Notes: a model not told the origin generated them from the sequence alone. A stretch of DNA of 64,000 nucleotides from Lysobacter soli (GCF_003382285.1 NZ_QTJR01000002.1:424859-488858), one strand, 5' to 3'. Shown: positions 11,198-22,374, numbered from the stretch's first letter. Made by a program: numbers and translations.

Positions 11198-12429
11198 ATC
11201 GCAAGGGTGACAAGTCGCTGATCGTCGGCCTCGACATCGGCACCTCGAAGGTGGTGGCTCTGGTGGGTGAATACTCGCCGGGCAACCCGATCGAAGTGAT
11301 CGGTATCGGCTCGCACGAATCGCGCGGCCTCAAGCGCGGCGTCGTGGTGGACATCGAGTCCACCGTGCAGTCGATCCAGCGCGCCATCGAGGAAGCCGAG
11401 CTGATGGCCGGCTGCGAGATCCGTTCGGTCTACGCGTCGATCTCCGGCAACCACGTGCAGTGCCGCAACTCGCAGGGCATCGCACCGATCCGCGACGGCG
11501 AAGTCACCTACGGCGACCTGGACCGCGTGCTCGAAGCGGCCAAGGCCGTCGCGATCCCGGCCGACCAGAAGATCCTGCACGCGATCCCGCGCGACTACGT
11601 GCTCGACGATTCGCAGGAAGGCATCCGCAATCCCGTCGGCATGACCGGCGTGCGCCTGGAAGTGCATGCGCACCTGGTCGTGTGCGCGCAATCGGCGGCG
11701 GCGAACATCAGCAAGTGCGTGCAGCGCTGCGGCCTGCAGGTGGACGACCTGATCCTCAGCGTGCTCGCTTCCAGCCAGGCCGTGCTCACCAGCGACGAGC
11801 GGGAACTCGGCGTGGTGCTGGTCGACATCGGCGCGGGCACGACCGACATCGCGGTGTTCGTCGGCGGCGCGATCGCGCACAGCGCGAGCCTGCCGATCGC
11901 CGGCGACAAGGTGACCGAGGACATCGCGCACATGCTGCGCACGCCGACGCCGGAAGCCGAGCAGATCAAGGTGCGCTACGCCTGCGCGCTGGCGCAGATG
12001 GCGACGGCGGAAGAGTCCATCCAGGTTCCGAGCGTCGGCGATCGCCCGCCGCGCCGCATGCCGCGCGCGTCGCTCGCGCAGGCCGTGCAGGCGCGCTACG
12101 AGGAGATCTTCGAAATGATCCAGGCGGAGCTTCGCCGCAGCGGCTTCGAGCAGCACGTGCGCGCCGGCATGGTGCTCACCGGCGGCGCCGCGAAGATGGA
12201 AGGCGTGGTCGAACTGGCCGAGGAAATGCTGCAGATGCCGGTGCGCGTGGGCATTCCGCAGCACGTGACCGGTCTTGGCGAAGTGGTCGGCAACCCGGTG
12301 CACGCCACCGGCGTGGGCCTGCTGCTGATGGGCAGCCAGATCGAGAACCCGCGCCGCCCGGTGATTCCGACCGGCCGCGCGGGCAGCTTCTTCAACAAGA
12401 TCAAGAACTGGTATCGCGGCGAGTTCTGA
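11194..12429 (+). CDS. ftsA: Cell division protein FtsA
   Basis: Actin-fold ATPase that tethers FtsZ filaments to the membrane and recruits later divisome proteins. It has 411 residues. The N-terminal phosphate-1 loop is GLDIGTSKVVALVGE, the phosphate-2 region is DIGAGTTDIAVF, and the adenosine motif is VLTGGAAKMEG. The C-terminal segment SFFNKIKNWYRGEF is an amphipathic membrane-targeting helix. The ATG at 11194 overlaps the ftsQ stop; the longer in-frame extension upstream lies inside ftsQ and is not credible. This is the last gene of the overlapping chain: 181 bases separate it from ftsZ and probably hold an ftsZ promoter, although I found no convincing -35/-10 pair there. Confidence 0.96.
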   Translation: MNRKGDKSLIVGLDIGTSKVVALVGEYSPGNPIEVIGIGSHESRGLKRGVVVDIESTVQSIQRAIEEAELMAGCEIRSVYASISGNHVQCRNSQGIAPIRDGEVTYGDLDRVLEAAKAVAIPADQKILHAIPRDYVLDDSQEGIRNPVGMTGVRLEVHAHLVVCAQSAAANISKCVQRCGLQVDDLILSVLASSQAVLTSDERELGVVLVDIGAGTTDIAVFVGGAIAHSASLPIAGDKVTEDIAHMLRTPTPEAEQIKVRYACALAQMATAEESIQVPSVGDRPPRRMPRASLAQAVQARYEEIFEMIQAELRRSGFEQHVRAGMVLTGGAAKMEGVVELAEEMLQMPVRVGIPQHVTGLGEVVGNPVHATGVGLLLMGSQIENPRRPVIPTGRAGSFFNKIKNWYRGEF

Positions 12430-12610
12430 CGACGCGGCGACGAGGGGTTTTCAAGGAATCGACGCGGCATGGGCCGACGCCGGTTCCCGATCCGGGCAGG
12501 GCCTGGATCGAGCGGGCAGGCGAGGCGATGACGGCAGTACTTGCGGTTCCGGCACTACGACGATTCGAAAGCACAGCAAATAACTAGCACTACATAACGA
12601 GGACGACGAC

Positions 12611-13834
12611 ATGGCACATTTCGAACTGGTTGAAAAAATGGCCCCGAACGCGGTCATCAAGGTGGTCGGCGTGGGCGGCGGCGGCGGCAACGCCGTGGCG
12701 CACATGGTCAGCGGCAACGTCGATGGCGTGGAGTTCATCACCGCCAACACCGACGCGCAGGCCATCAAGAACTGCGGCGCGAAGCTGCAGCTGCAGCTCG
12801 GCAGCAACGTCACCAAGGGCCTGGGCGCAGGCGCGAATCCGGAAGTCGGCCGCCAGGCTGCGCTGGAAGACCGCGAACGCATCATGGACGCGCTGACCGG
12901 CGCCGACATGGTGTTCATCACCGCCGGCATGGGCGGCGGCACGGGCACCGGCGCTGCGCCGGTCGTGGCGCAGCTGGCCAAGGAGATGGGCATCCTGACG
13001 GTGGCCGTGGTCACCAAGCCGTTCCCGTTCGAAGGCCGTCGCCGCATGCAGGTCGCGCTGAAGGGCATCGAGGAACTGAGCCACCACTGCGATTCGCTGA
13101 TCACCATCCCGAACGAGAAGCTGATCACCGTGCTCGGTCGCAACGCGACGATGATCCAGGCCTTCCGCGCCGCCAACGACGTGCTGCTCGGCGCCGTGCA
13201 GGGCATCGCCGACCTGATCGTGCGTCCGGGCCTGATCAACGTCGACTTCGCCGACGTGCGCACCGTGATGAGCGAGATGGGCCTGGCGATGATGGGCACG
13301 GGCGCCGCCCGCGGCGACGATCGTGCACAGGCCGCGGCGGAAGCGGCGATCCAGAACCCGCTGCTGGACGACGTGAACCTGTCCGGCGCCAACGGCATCC
13401 TGGTCAACATCACCGCCGGTCCGGACTTCACGATGGCCGAGTTCGACGAAGTCGGCCGCACCATCGAGAACTTCGCCTCCGAGGACGCGACCGTCGTCAT
13501 CGGCACCGTGCTGGATCCGGACATGCAGGACGAGGTGAAGGTCACCGTGGTCGCCACGGGCCTGAACCGCGCGGTCGCCCGCCAGTCGGTGCGCGGCAAC
13601 GAGCGCGAGGCGCAGCGCGCCCCGATCTCGCTGGTTCGCAACGCCACGACCGGCCAGCCGGAGTTCTCGGCGATGGACGAAATGCCGACCGCGCGTCCGA
13701 GCTTCGGCAACAGCCTGCGCGGCAGCGCCGGCAGCCGCAGCGTGGAACCGTCGTCGACTCCGGCCGTCGCCGATTTCGGCAGCGACAGCAGCTACCTGGA
13801 CATCCCGGCGTTCCTCCGCCGCCAGGCCGACTGA
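12611..13834 (+). CDS. ftsZ: Cell division GTPase FtsZ
   Basis: Tubulin-like GTPase that forms the cytoplasmic Z ring. It has 407 residues. The glycine-rich start of the GTPase domain is VGVGGGGGNAVAHM, and the tubulin signature GGGTGTG lies at 108-114. After the C-terminal domain comes a linker of about 70 residues rich in Ser, Arg and Pro. The protein ends in the conserved peptide DIPAFLRRQ, which binds FtsA and ZipA. A GAGGACGAC stretch precedes the ATG. The gene stands apart from ftsA by 181 bases, so it may be transcribed at a different level. Confidence 0.98.
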   Translation: MAHFELVEKMAPNAVIKVVGVGGGGGNAVAHMVSGNVDGVEFITANTDAQAIKNCGAKLQLQLGSNVTKGLGAGANPEVGRQAALEDRERIMDALTGADMVFITAGMGGGTGTGAAPVVAQLAKEMGILTVAVVTKPFPFEGRRRMQVALKGIEELSHHCDSLITIPNEKLITVLGRNATMIQAFRAANDVLLGAVQGIADLIVRPGLINVDFADVRTVMSEMGLAMMGTGAARGDDRAQAAAEAAIQNPLLDDVNLSGANGILVNITAGPDFTMAEFDEVGRTIENFASEDATVVIGTVLDPDMQDEVKVTVVATGLNRAVARQSVRGNEREAQRAPISLVRNATTGQPEFSAMDEMPTARPSFGNSLRGSAGSRSVEPSSTPAVADFGSDSSYLDIPAFLRRQAD

Positions 13835-13848
13835 TGCAGTAGGCCGCC

Positions 13849-13981
13849 GTCGGCCCGGTCCGGGCTGACGGCAGGCCGGGTTCCAACCGGTCCTCCCTCG
13901 CCATGGGGAGGGCTGGGGTGTCGTCGTCCTTCTGGCCCCCGGTGGGGCGGGGTCGGCCGGTCCGCCTCGGCGGGTCCGGCC
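13849..13981 (+). other. ftsZ-lpxC intergenic hairpins
   Basis: The 302-base gap between ftsZ and lpxC has no convincing gene. It holds three inverted repeats: 13849-13869 (9-bp stem with one wobble), CCTCCC/GGGGAGG at 13892-13911, and a stronger bulged stem at 13955-13981 (GGCCGG and CCGCC on the left, GGCGG and CCGGCC on the right). None is followed by a clean T-run, so any termination would be imperfect. Downstream, TATTCT at 14042-14047 could be a -10 box for lpxC, but no matching -35 is visible. Confidence 0.4.
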
Positions 13982-14136
13982 GGCCGTCTTGCCTTCACGG
14001 GATCGTGACTTGTTTCCGTCATGGTTCAGCGTGCGCGGTGCTATTCTTGCCGGCCGTTCAGGCGAGAACCATTTGCATCTGCCTGCGGTCGCACACACGT
14101 AAACGAAGAAGCACGCCGCCCCCCAAGGTCGCCCCC

Positions 14137-15051
14137 ATGCTGCGTCAGCGCACCCTCAAGAACGTGATCCGCGCCACCGGCGTGGGCCTGCACAGTGGAG
14201 AAAAGGTCTTTCTCACGCTGCGCCCGGCGCCGGTCGATACCGGCATCGTGTTCCGTCGCGTCGACCTGGACCCGGTGGTGGAAGTGCCGGCCAGCGCCGA
14301 GCTGGTGACCGAGACGACGCTGTGCACCGGCCTGACCTGCGGTCCGGCCAAGATCCAGACCGTCGAACACCTGCTGTCCGCGCTCGCGGGCCTGGGCGTC
14401 GACAATCTATATGTGGAACTGTCCGCGGCCGAAGTGCCGATCATGGACGGCTCCTCCGGCCCGTTCGTGTTCCTGCTGCAGTCGGCAGGCATCTACGAGC
14501 AGGACGCACCGAAGCGTTTCATCCGCATCCGCCAGCCGGTGGAAGTGCGCGAGGGCGACAAGGTCGCGCGGTTCGAGCCGTACGACGGCTTCCGCCTCGA
14601 CTTCACCGTGCAGTTCGACCACCCGGCGATCCCGGCGTCGCAGTCGCGGGCCGTCGTGGAGTTCTCCACGGCCAACTACATCCAGGAAGTCAGCCGCGCC
14701 CGCACGTTCGGCTTCATGCGCGACCTGGAATACATGCGCGAGCGCAACCTCGGCCTGGGCGGCTCGATGGACAACGCGATCGTGCTGGACGAGTTCCGCG
14801 TCCTCAACGACGACGGCCTGCGTTACGCCGACGAGTTCGTGCGGCACAAGATCCTGGATGCCGTCGGCGATCTGTATCTCGCGGGTCGTCCGATCATCGG
14901 CGCCTACGTCGGCTTCAAGTCCGGCCACGCGCTCAACAACAAGCTGGTGCGCGCCCTCCTGGCCGAGCGTTCGGCCTGGGACGAGGTGAGTTTCACCGAG
15001 TCGGACGTGCACGAAGCGCCCGTGACCTACGGGATTCCGGCAACCGCCTGA
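14137..15051 (+). CDS. lpxC: UDP-3-O-acyl-N-acetylglucosamine deacetylase LpxC
   Basis: Zinc-dependent cytoplasmic deacetylase that catalyses the committed step of lipid A synthesis. The protein has 304 residues, typical length. The zinc ligands match the family: His78 in TVEHLLSAL, and His237 and Asp241 in [10 protein letters not shown]. The SGPF segment near residue 107 is also diagnostic. The ATG at 14137 gives the normal N-terminus [10 protein letters not shown]; an upstream in-frame extension through the intergenic region is rejected. An AAGG sits about 9 bases upstream. Its place after ftsZ follows the usual gammaproteobacterial dcw border. Confidence 0.97.
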   Translation: MLRQRTLKNVIRATGVGLHSGEKVFLTLRPAPVDTGIVFRRVDLDPVVEVPASAELVTETTLCTGLTCGPAKIQTVEHLLSALAGLGVDNLYVELSAAEVPIMDGSSGPFVFLLQSAGIYEQDAPKRFIRIRQPVEVREGDKVARFEPYDGFRLDFTVQFDHPAIPASQSRAVVEFSTANYIQEVSRARTFGFMRDLEYMRERNLGLGGSMDNAIVLDEFRVLNDDGLRYADEFVRHKILDAVGDLYLAGRPIIGAYVGFKSGHALNNKLVRALLAERSAWDEVSFTESDVHEAPVTYGIPATA

Positions 15052-15137
15052 GCGGTTCGCGCAACGCGGCTGGGCACACGCCGCAAGCGTTTTCATGAAT
15101 TGGGCGGACGTCACAGACGTGAACTCTGCGTGACGCC

Positions 15138-15208
15138 TTAACGTTTATTTAACGAATTTCTTCCGAAAGGTTTCTAACCTCTTAACAAATTCAAGGGGTT
15201 AGGCCTTT
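15138..15208. other. AT-rich island with inverted repeat between lpxC and dciA
   Basis: The gap between lpxC (ends 15051) and the dciA stop (15272) contains a stretch markedly richer in A and T than anything around it. It has two TTAACG hexamers (15138 and 15149) and an interrupted inverted repeat, AAAGG/TAACC at 15166-15179 facing GGTTA/CCTTT at 15197-15208. No open frame of note occurs. It could be a promoter or the 3' end of a small RNA; the sequence alone does not decide. Confidence 0.4.
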
Positions 15209-15271
15209 AGCATGCCCCGAACCCTGGCGTATCGACGTGGCGGCAATAAACCTGCCAATACGGCGAAAACT

Positions 15272-15727
15272 TCAGGTGGAGTCACTGGAACCGGTGGAAC
15301 CGGGCTCCTTCAGCGACTCCAGCGCTGCCTGCAGGGCTTGTAGTGCGGTGGCGGAGATGGGTTTGGCTTTCCGGTCCGATTGCGGGGAGGCGATCACCGG
15401 CGTTGTCGTTTTGACGATGAGTTCAGCCGCATCCAGCCCGATGGAACGGGCCGCGTCGAGCAGTTCAGGGGCAGCGAGCCGCATCTTGGCTCGCCACACC
15501 GGGGCATCGACGACAAACACGAGCCTGCCGCGTTCGTAGTTGGCCAGTCGCGCATGCGCGGCCAGCGACGGCGGCAGGAGCGGGCGAAACCGTTGGTCCA
15601 GCTCGTCGAGCCACAAGGCACGACGCACCGGACCGCCAGCGGGCTCGGCGAGCAGCGCATCCAGCGCGGCGCGTGGAGTCGATGGGCCGCCTTTGCGCGA
15701 CCTGGGCTTGGAATCAGAACTGGACAT
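15272..15727 (-). CDS. dciA: DciA-like protein (DUF721), predicted replicative helicase operator/loader
   Basis: A 151-residue protein of the DUF721 family. In most bacteria without DnaC/DnaI, DciA interacts with DnaB and is thought to help load it at the origin; that role is family knowledge, not visible here. The conserved core is LDELDQRFRPLLPPSLAAHARLANYERGRLVFVVDAPVWRAKMRL, residues about 42-86, ending in ELLDAARS. The C-terminal third is low-complexity Ala/Ser/Thr. Location between lpxC and the M23 gene before secA matches the DUF721 gene of pseudomonads and xanthomonads. No clear ribosome-binding site precedes the ATG at 15727, and this start overlaps the start codon of the opposite-strand M23 gene by two bases. 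Confidence 0.8.
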   Translation of the reverse strand: MSSSDSKPRSRKGGPSTPRAALDALLAEPAGGPVRRALWLDELDQRFRPLLPPSLAAHARLANYERGRLVFVVDAPVWRAKMRLAAPELLDAARSIGLDAAELIVKTTTPVIASPQSDRKAKPISATALQALQAALESLKEPGSTGSSDST

Positions 15728-16649
15728 GACTTATTCAACCATCGTAAACAAAACCCGCGTGCAGCTTTCGTCGATGCTGCAGCGTGCGGGCTACTGGGGC
15801 GCACAGCGCCCGGCGCTGGCGATGGCGCTGCTGCTGGGTACCGGCACCGCGCTCGGCGCGGGCGTCACCCTCGCCGACAACGCCATGCTGCGCAGCAAGG
15901 CCGACCGGCAGGAGGCGCTGATCGCAGCGACCCGCCGCGACGCCCAGCGCGAAATCAATGCCCTGGCCGCCCGCATGGGCGAGCTGCAGGCCGAGGCCAA
16001 CCGCCTCAACGCCCTCGGCGAACGCCTGACCCGGATCGGCCAGCTGCAGGACGGCGAGTTCGACTTCGACAAGCCGGTCGGCGTCGGTGGTGTCGGCCCG
16101 GTGCGCGACATGACCAAGCCCGAGCTGGACGAGGGCATGGCCACGCTCGGTGCGCAGTTCAAGGCGTCCGGTGAGCAGCTCTCGGTGCTCGAGTCGCTGC
16201 TGTTCAACCGCCAGCTCGACATGAACTCCGTGCCGGGCCGCGAACCGATCGCCAACAGTTACATCACCTCCGGCTTCGGCGGCCGCGCCGATCCGTTCAG
16301 CGGCGGCCATGCCAACCACAAGGGCATCGACTTCAAGGCCAACGTCGGCGATCCGGTGCTGGCGGTGGCCGACGGCGTCGTCAGCTACTCGGGCGTGCGC
16401 TCGGGCTACGGCAACGTCATCGAGGTCGACCACGGCAACGGCTACGTCACCCGCTACGCCCACAACTCGCGCCTGACCCGCAAGGTCGGCGAGCTGGTGC
16501 GCGCCGGGCAGGAAATCGCGAAGGCCGGCTCGACGGGCCGCTCGACCGGTGCCCACGTGCACTTCGAGGTGTGGGAGAACAACCGCGTCGTGAACCCGCG
16601 CAAGTTCCTCAGCCAGCAGTCGCCGCTGAAGATGGAGATCAAGGGCTGA
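15726..16649 (+). CDS. M23-family murein endopeptidase (LytM domain), membrane-anchored
   Basis: A 307-residue predicted cell-wall endopeptidase. A hydrophobic helix at about residues 28-50 (ALAMALLLGTGTALGAGVTL) acts as signal anchor. A predicted coiled coil at about 55-105, rich in Glu, Arg and Leu, follows. The C-terminal M23 domain runs from about 180. The metal site is complete: His198 and Asp202 in HKGID, and His277 and His279 in AHVHFE. It is therefore likely an active zinc peptidase rather than an EnvC/NlpD-type activator, which lacks such residues. It sits just upstream of secA, as in pseudomonads. The start shown overlaps the divergent dciA start; ATG at 15774 is an alternative just before the membrane helix. 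Confidence 0.88.
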   Translation: MTYSTIVNKTRVQLSSMLQRAGYWGAQRPALAMALLLGTGTALGAGVTLADNAMLRSKADRQEALIAATRRDAQREINALAARMGELQAEANRLNALGERLTRIGQLQDGEFDFDKPVGVGGVGPVRDMTKPELDEGMATLGAQFKASGEQLSVLESLLFNRQLDMNSVPGREPIANSYITSGFGGRADPFSGGHANHKGIDFKANVGDPVLAVADGVVSYSGVRSGYGNVIEVDHGNGYVTRYAHNSRLTRKVGELVRAGQEIAKAGSTGRSTGAHVHFEVWENNRVVNPRKFLSQQSPLKMEIKG

Positions 16650-16700
16650 GGCAGGGAGCGGGGCTCCTGCGGGTGGCATAGGCCGCCTCCAGGGGATCCC

Positions 16701-16840
16701 CGGCCTCCGCGGCAGGCTCCGGGCGCTCGGCCCGATGCAAGGCGGTGCCTTGCAAGCATCGGTCCTCGATCCGGCCCTCCGCGGCACGCTCCGGGCGCTC
16801 GCCGGGGCGCAAGCCGATGGCTTGCAAGCACCCCGGCTCG
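16701..16840 (+). repeat. Tandem imperfect repeat of about 72 bp, two copies, each with a bulged hairpin
   Basis: The 372-base gap between the M23 gene and secA contains two adjacent related units. Shared landmarks GGGCGCTCG (16721 and 16793) and CTTGCAAGCA (16749 and 16821) recur at a spacing of 72 bases. Each copy ends in a long bulged stem-loop: 16732-16762 (CCGATGC AAGGC ... GCCTT ... GCATCGG) and 16802-16836 (CCGGGG, GCAAGCC ... GGCTTGC, CCCCGG). The stems differ in sequence but keep pairing, which suggests a conserved structure rather than simple duplication. No T-run follows, so neither is a classic terminator. Confidence 0.7.
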
Positions 16841-16849
16841 CCCACACGC

Positions 16850-16855
16850 TACAAT
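16850..16855 (+). promoter_or_regulatory. Candidate -10 box for secA
   Basis: TACAAT matches the sigma-70 -10 consensus at five of six positions and lies in the AT-poor leader 167 bases before the secA ATG. No good -35 hexamer stands 16-18 bases upstream. If used, it gives a 5' leader of about 160 nt. Tentative. Confidence 0.35.
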
Positions 16856-17021
16856 CGGCGCGGCCACAGTTCAGGCTCGATACTTTCGGGGCGCGCGGCG
16901 CCCCGATTTCATTTGAGCCGGCCAGAGCCTTCCTTCGGGGAACTCGCCGGTGGACACGGACTCTGAATGCGTCCGGCCCGCCGGTATCCCTGTTCCGCTA
17001 CAACGGACCCAGTCGCACTCC

Positions 17022-19751
<2,730 letters not shown>

Positions 19752-19768
19752 CGGCACTGGCTCCAGAC

Positions 19769-19794
19769 GCCCTCTCCCGCAAGCGGGGGAGGGC
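19769..19794. repeat. Dispersed GCCCTCTCCCGC hairpin, copy 1
   Basis: A 12-base arm, a two-base AA loop and a near-perfect complementary arm ending GAGGGC, with one T-G wobble. It lies just after the secA stop and may help end the transcript. It is one of a family of such hairpins in this window (also 33988-34114, 34519-34557, 42779-42804). Confidence 0.65.
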
Positions 19795-19829
19795 GGCGCC
19801 CGGGACGGCCTCTTCGTCCGGGTAAGCAG

Positions 19830-20834
19830 GTGAGCAGCACTTCCATTCCCGATGTCTCGCGCACGGTCGATCCGGGCGCGGTTGACGGTGCGTTGCGCCG
19901 TGTCGAAGTGGTCGCGGGCGTCATCCGCGATGCGCGCGGCCGCGTGCTGCTGGCACGTCGTACGGAAGGGCGCGACCTCGCCGGCCTGTGGGAATTCCCC
20001 GGCGGCAAGCACGAACCCGGCGAATCCGCCGAAGCGGCGCTGGCGCGCGAGCTGCACGAGGAGCTCGGCATCGAGGTCGACATCGGCGCGCCGCTGATCA
20101 ACGTTCCCCAGCGCTATCCCGACAAACGCTTGCGCCTCGATGTGCGCAGCATCGCCGCGTGGCGCGGCCATGCACGCGGCCTGGAAGGGCAGGCGTTGGT
20201 CTGGGTACCGCCGCAGAAGCTCCCCAGCTACGCGATGCCGCCGGCCGATCGGCCCGTCGTCGCGGCCTTGCTTCAGCCGGCGCACTACCTCGTGACGCCG
20301 CCGCCCGCTGGCGAGGACGCCGTCTGGCTCGGGCGTCTCGAACATGCGTTGGCCAACGGCGTCAGGCGCGTGCAGCTGCGCGCGCCGGAGCTGGATGCAG
20401 GACGATGGCGCGCGCTGGTCGCCCAGGCCGCGCGCCTGTGCCGCCAGGCGGGCGCGGAAGCGCTGGTGAATGGCAATGTCGCGCTGGCGATCGAGTTCGG
20501 CCTCGGTCTGCATCTGCCTTCGCGCCTGCTGCACGGCCTGTCGGAGCGTCAGATCCCGCCCGGCCTTCCCTTGGCGGCCTCCTGCCACGGCGTGGACGAC
20601 CTGCTCGCCGCCGAGTCACTCGGGTGCGATTTCGCCGTGCTCGGCACGCTGAAACCGACGCCGAGTCATCCGGGCGTCGAGGGCATCGGTTGGGACGGTT
20701 TCGCGGCAATGCGCGAACGCGTGTCGCTGCCGATCTACGCCATCGGCGGCCTGACTACGGCGGATGTGGATGAGGCGCGGTCGCACGGCGCCCAGGGCAT
20801 CGCCGCAATCCGCGGCCTCTGGCCGTCGGCCTGA
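19830..20834 (+). CDS. Nudix hydrolase fused to a TenI/ThiE-like domain (MutT-like)
   Basis: A 334-residue two-domain protein. The N-terminal domain, about 25-150, is a MutT-type Nudix fold; the Nudix box (GGKHEPGE...RELHEELGI, residues 58-81) has the full G-x5-E-x7-REL-x-EE-x-G-I pattern. It probably hydrolyses oxidised purine nucleoside triphosphates such as 8-oxo-dGTP. The C-terminal half, about 155-330, resembles thiamine-phosphate synthase/TenI barrels, with AASCHGVDDLLAAESLGCDFAVLGTL and LPIYAIGGL. Similar fusions occur after secA in pseudomonads; what the barrel does is not established from sequence. The start is GTG. The gene ends 12 bases before the convergent coaE stop. Confidence 0.88.
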   Translation: MSSTSIPDVSRTVDPGAVDGALRRVEVVAGVIRDARGRVLLARRTEGRDLAGLWEFPGGKHEPGESAEAALARELHEELGIEVDIGAPLINVPQRYPDKRLRLDVRSIAAWRGHARGLEGQALVWVPPQKLPSYAMPPADRPVVAALLQPAHYLVTPPPAGEDAVWLGRLEHALANGVRRVQLRAPELDAGRWRALVAQAARLCRQAGAEALVNGNVALAIEFGLGLHLPSRLLHGLSERQIPPGLPLAASCHGVDDLLAAESLGCDFAVLGTLKPTPSHPGVEGIGWDGFAAMRERVSLPIYAIGGLTTADVDEARSHGAQGIAAIRGLWPSA

Positions 20835-20846
20835 CGGGTCGGGCGC

Positions 20847-21464
20847 TTACGCGTGCGCGCCAGCCAGGGCGCGGTAGCGGCGATCCAGCGCCGCGACATG
20901 GGAAACGAGCAGCTCTACGGGGCCGTCGTTCACGATGACATCGTCCGCGATCGCCAGCCGCTGGTCGCGCGTCGCCTGAGCGGCGATCATCCGCTGCGCC
21001 AGCTCGGCATCCACGCGGTCGCGCGCCATCACGCGCGCGCGTTGCACATCGACCGGCACGTCGACCACGAGGATGCGCGACAGCCACGGGTAGGCCTCGC
21101 GTCCGCCGCCTTCGGCGAGCAGCGGAATGGCCGCGATGGCGTAGGGCCCTGACGCGGCCTCGCAGGCCGCACGAAGGTTCGCCCGCACGCGGGGGTGGAT
21201 GATGGCTTCAAGTCGCCGGCGTGCGGTGTCGTCGCCGAACACGTGGCGACGCATCGCGGCGCGATCGAGGCTTCCGTCCGGCGCGAGGACATCCGCTCCG
21301 AAGGTCGCGACGACCTCGGCCAACCCGTCCGAGCCCGGCTCGACCGCGGTGCGGGCCGCGACGTCCGCATCCGCGACGGGAACGCCCAGCGCCTCGAAGC
21401 GGCGCGTGACTTCGCTCTTGCCGGAGGCCACGCCTCCGGTGACGCCGACGATGAACTCACTCAT
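20847..21464 (-). CDS. coaE: Dephospho-CoA kinase CoaE
   Basis: Last enzyme of coenzyme A synthesis, phosphorylating the 3'-hydroxyl of dephospho-CoA. It has 205 residues. The P-loop GGVASGKSEV starts at residue 10, followed by DADVAAR, the substrate-binding segment. The middle region HPRVRANLRAACEAA and IPLLAEGGG is typical. The gene is the last of the minus-strand pilB-pilC-pilD-coaE series, 46 bases after pilD. That linkage is common in pseudomonads and xanthomonads and has no obvious metabolic logic. Confidence 0.95.
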   Translation of the reverse strand: MSEFIVGVTGGVASGKSEVTRRFEALGVPVADADVAARTAVEPGSDGLAEVVATFGADVLAPDGSLDRAAMRRHVFGDDTARRRLEAIIHPRVRANLRAACEAASGPYAIAAIPLLAEGGGREAYPWLSRILVVDVPVDVQRARVMARDRVDAELAQRMIAAQATRDQRLAIADDVIVNDGPVELLVSHVAALDRRYRALAGAHA

Positions 21465-21510
21465 GGGCCTGTACGCCGCTTCAGAGCGGGTAGGGTAAAC
21501 CGGCTGGACC

Positions 21511-22374
21511 TTACTTCAGCCCGGCGAACTGCATGTAGGCGCCGACCATCTGCTCGCCCCAGAAGAAGGTGATCCAGCCGGCGATGGCGAGGTACGGGCC
21601 GAACGGAATCGGCGTCGCCCGATCACGGCCCTTCATGGCCAGCCAGATCGAGCCGATCACCGCGCCTACCACGGAGGACAGCAGGATCGTCGGCAGGATG
21701 CCCTTCAGGCCCGTCCAGGCGCCGATGGCCGCCAGCAACTTGAAGTCGCCGTGCCCCATGCCTTCCTTCCCGGTGAGCTGCTTGAACAGCCACCACACGA
21801 TCCAGAGGCTCAGGTAGCCCGCCACCGCGCCCAGCAGCGCCGGTTTGGCGGGGAAGTAGAGATTGTCGGACGCGGCGATCAGGCCCAGCCACATCAGTGG
21901 CAACGTCAGCTGGTCTGGCAACAACTGCGTGCGCAGGTCGATGCCCGACAGCACGATCAGGAAGCAGGTGAAGACGATTGCGCCAAAGCCCTGCCAGCCG
22001 AAGCCGAAGCGCCATACGCTTGCGACCACCAGGAGCATCGTCAGCAGCTCGACCAGCGGGTACTGCGGTGAGATCGGCGCCTTGCAGTTGCGGCACTTCC
22101 CGCCCAGCACTAGGTAGCTGAACACCGGAATGTTCTCGTACCACGACAGCTGATGCTTGCAGTGCGGGCAGTGCGAGCGCTCCACCACGATGCCCGGTGG
22201 CGGCGGATCGTAGGTGTCGGGTTCACCGAGCACCTCGCGACTGTCGCGGCGCCACTGCCACTCCAGCCGCTTGGGCAGGCGCAGGATCACCACGTTGAGG
22301 AAGCTGCCGACCAGCAGGCCGAGTCCGGCCGCCAGCGGAAATCCGATGGCGGGGTTTTGATCGAGGAATGCCAT
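21511..22374 (-). CDS. pilD: Prepilin peptidase / N-methyltransferase PilD
   Basis: Inner-membrane aspartyl protease that removes prepilin leaders and methylates the new N-terminal residue. The protein has 287 residues and about eight membrane segments. The N-terminal GSFLNVVILRLP is typical. Two CxxC pairs, Cys69/Cys72 and Cys94/Cys97, form the zinc site of the methyltransferase domain. Catalytic aspartates are Asp146 in SGIDLRTQLLPD and Asp210 in GMGHGDFK. PilA in this window is a predicted substrate. It lies 45 bases after pilC and is likely cotranscribed. Confidence 0.96.
   Translation of the reverse strand: MAFLDQNPAIGFPLAAGLGLLVGSFLNVVILRLPKRLEWQWRRDSREVLGEPDTYDPPPPGIVVERSHCPHCKHQLSWYENIPVFSYLVLGGKCRNCKAPISPQYPLVELLTMLLVVASVWRFGFGWQGFGAIVFTCFLIVLSGIDLRTQLLPDQLTLPLMWLGLIAASDNLYFPAKPALLGAVAGYLSLWIVWWLFKQLTGKEGMGHGDFKLLAAIGAWTGLKGILPTILLSSVVGAVIGSIWLAMKGRDRATPIPFGPYLAIAGWITFFWGEQMVGAYMQFAGLK

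Noticed and set aside
13849..13869. Hairpin just after ftsZ as an intrinsic terminator
   Set aside because: The stem is reasonable but no T-run follows; listed only as a stem-loop.
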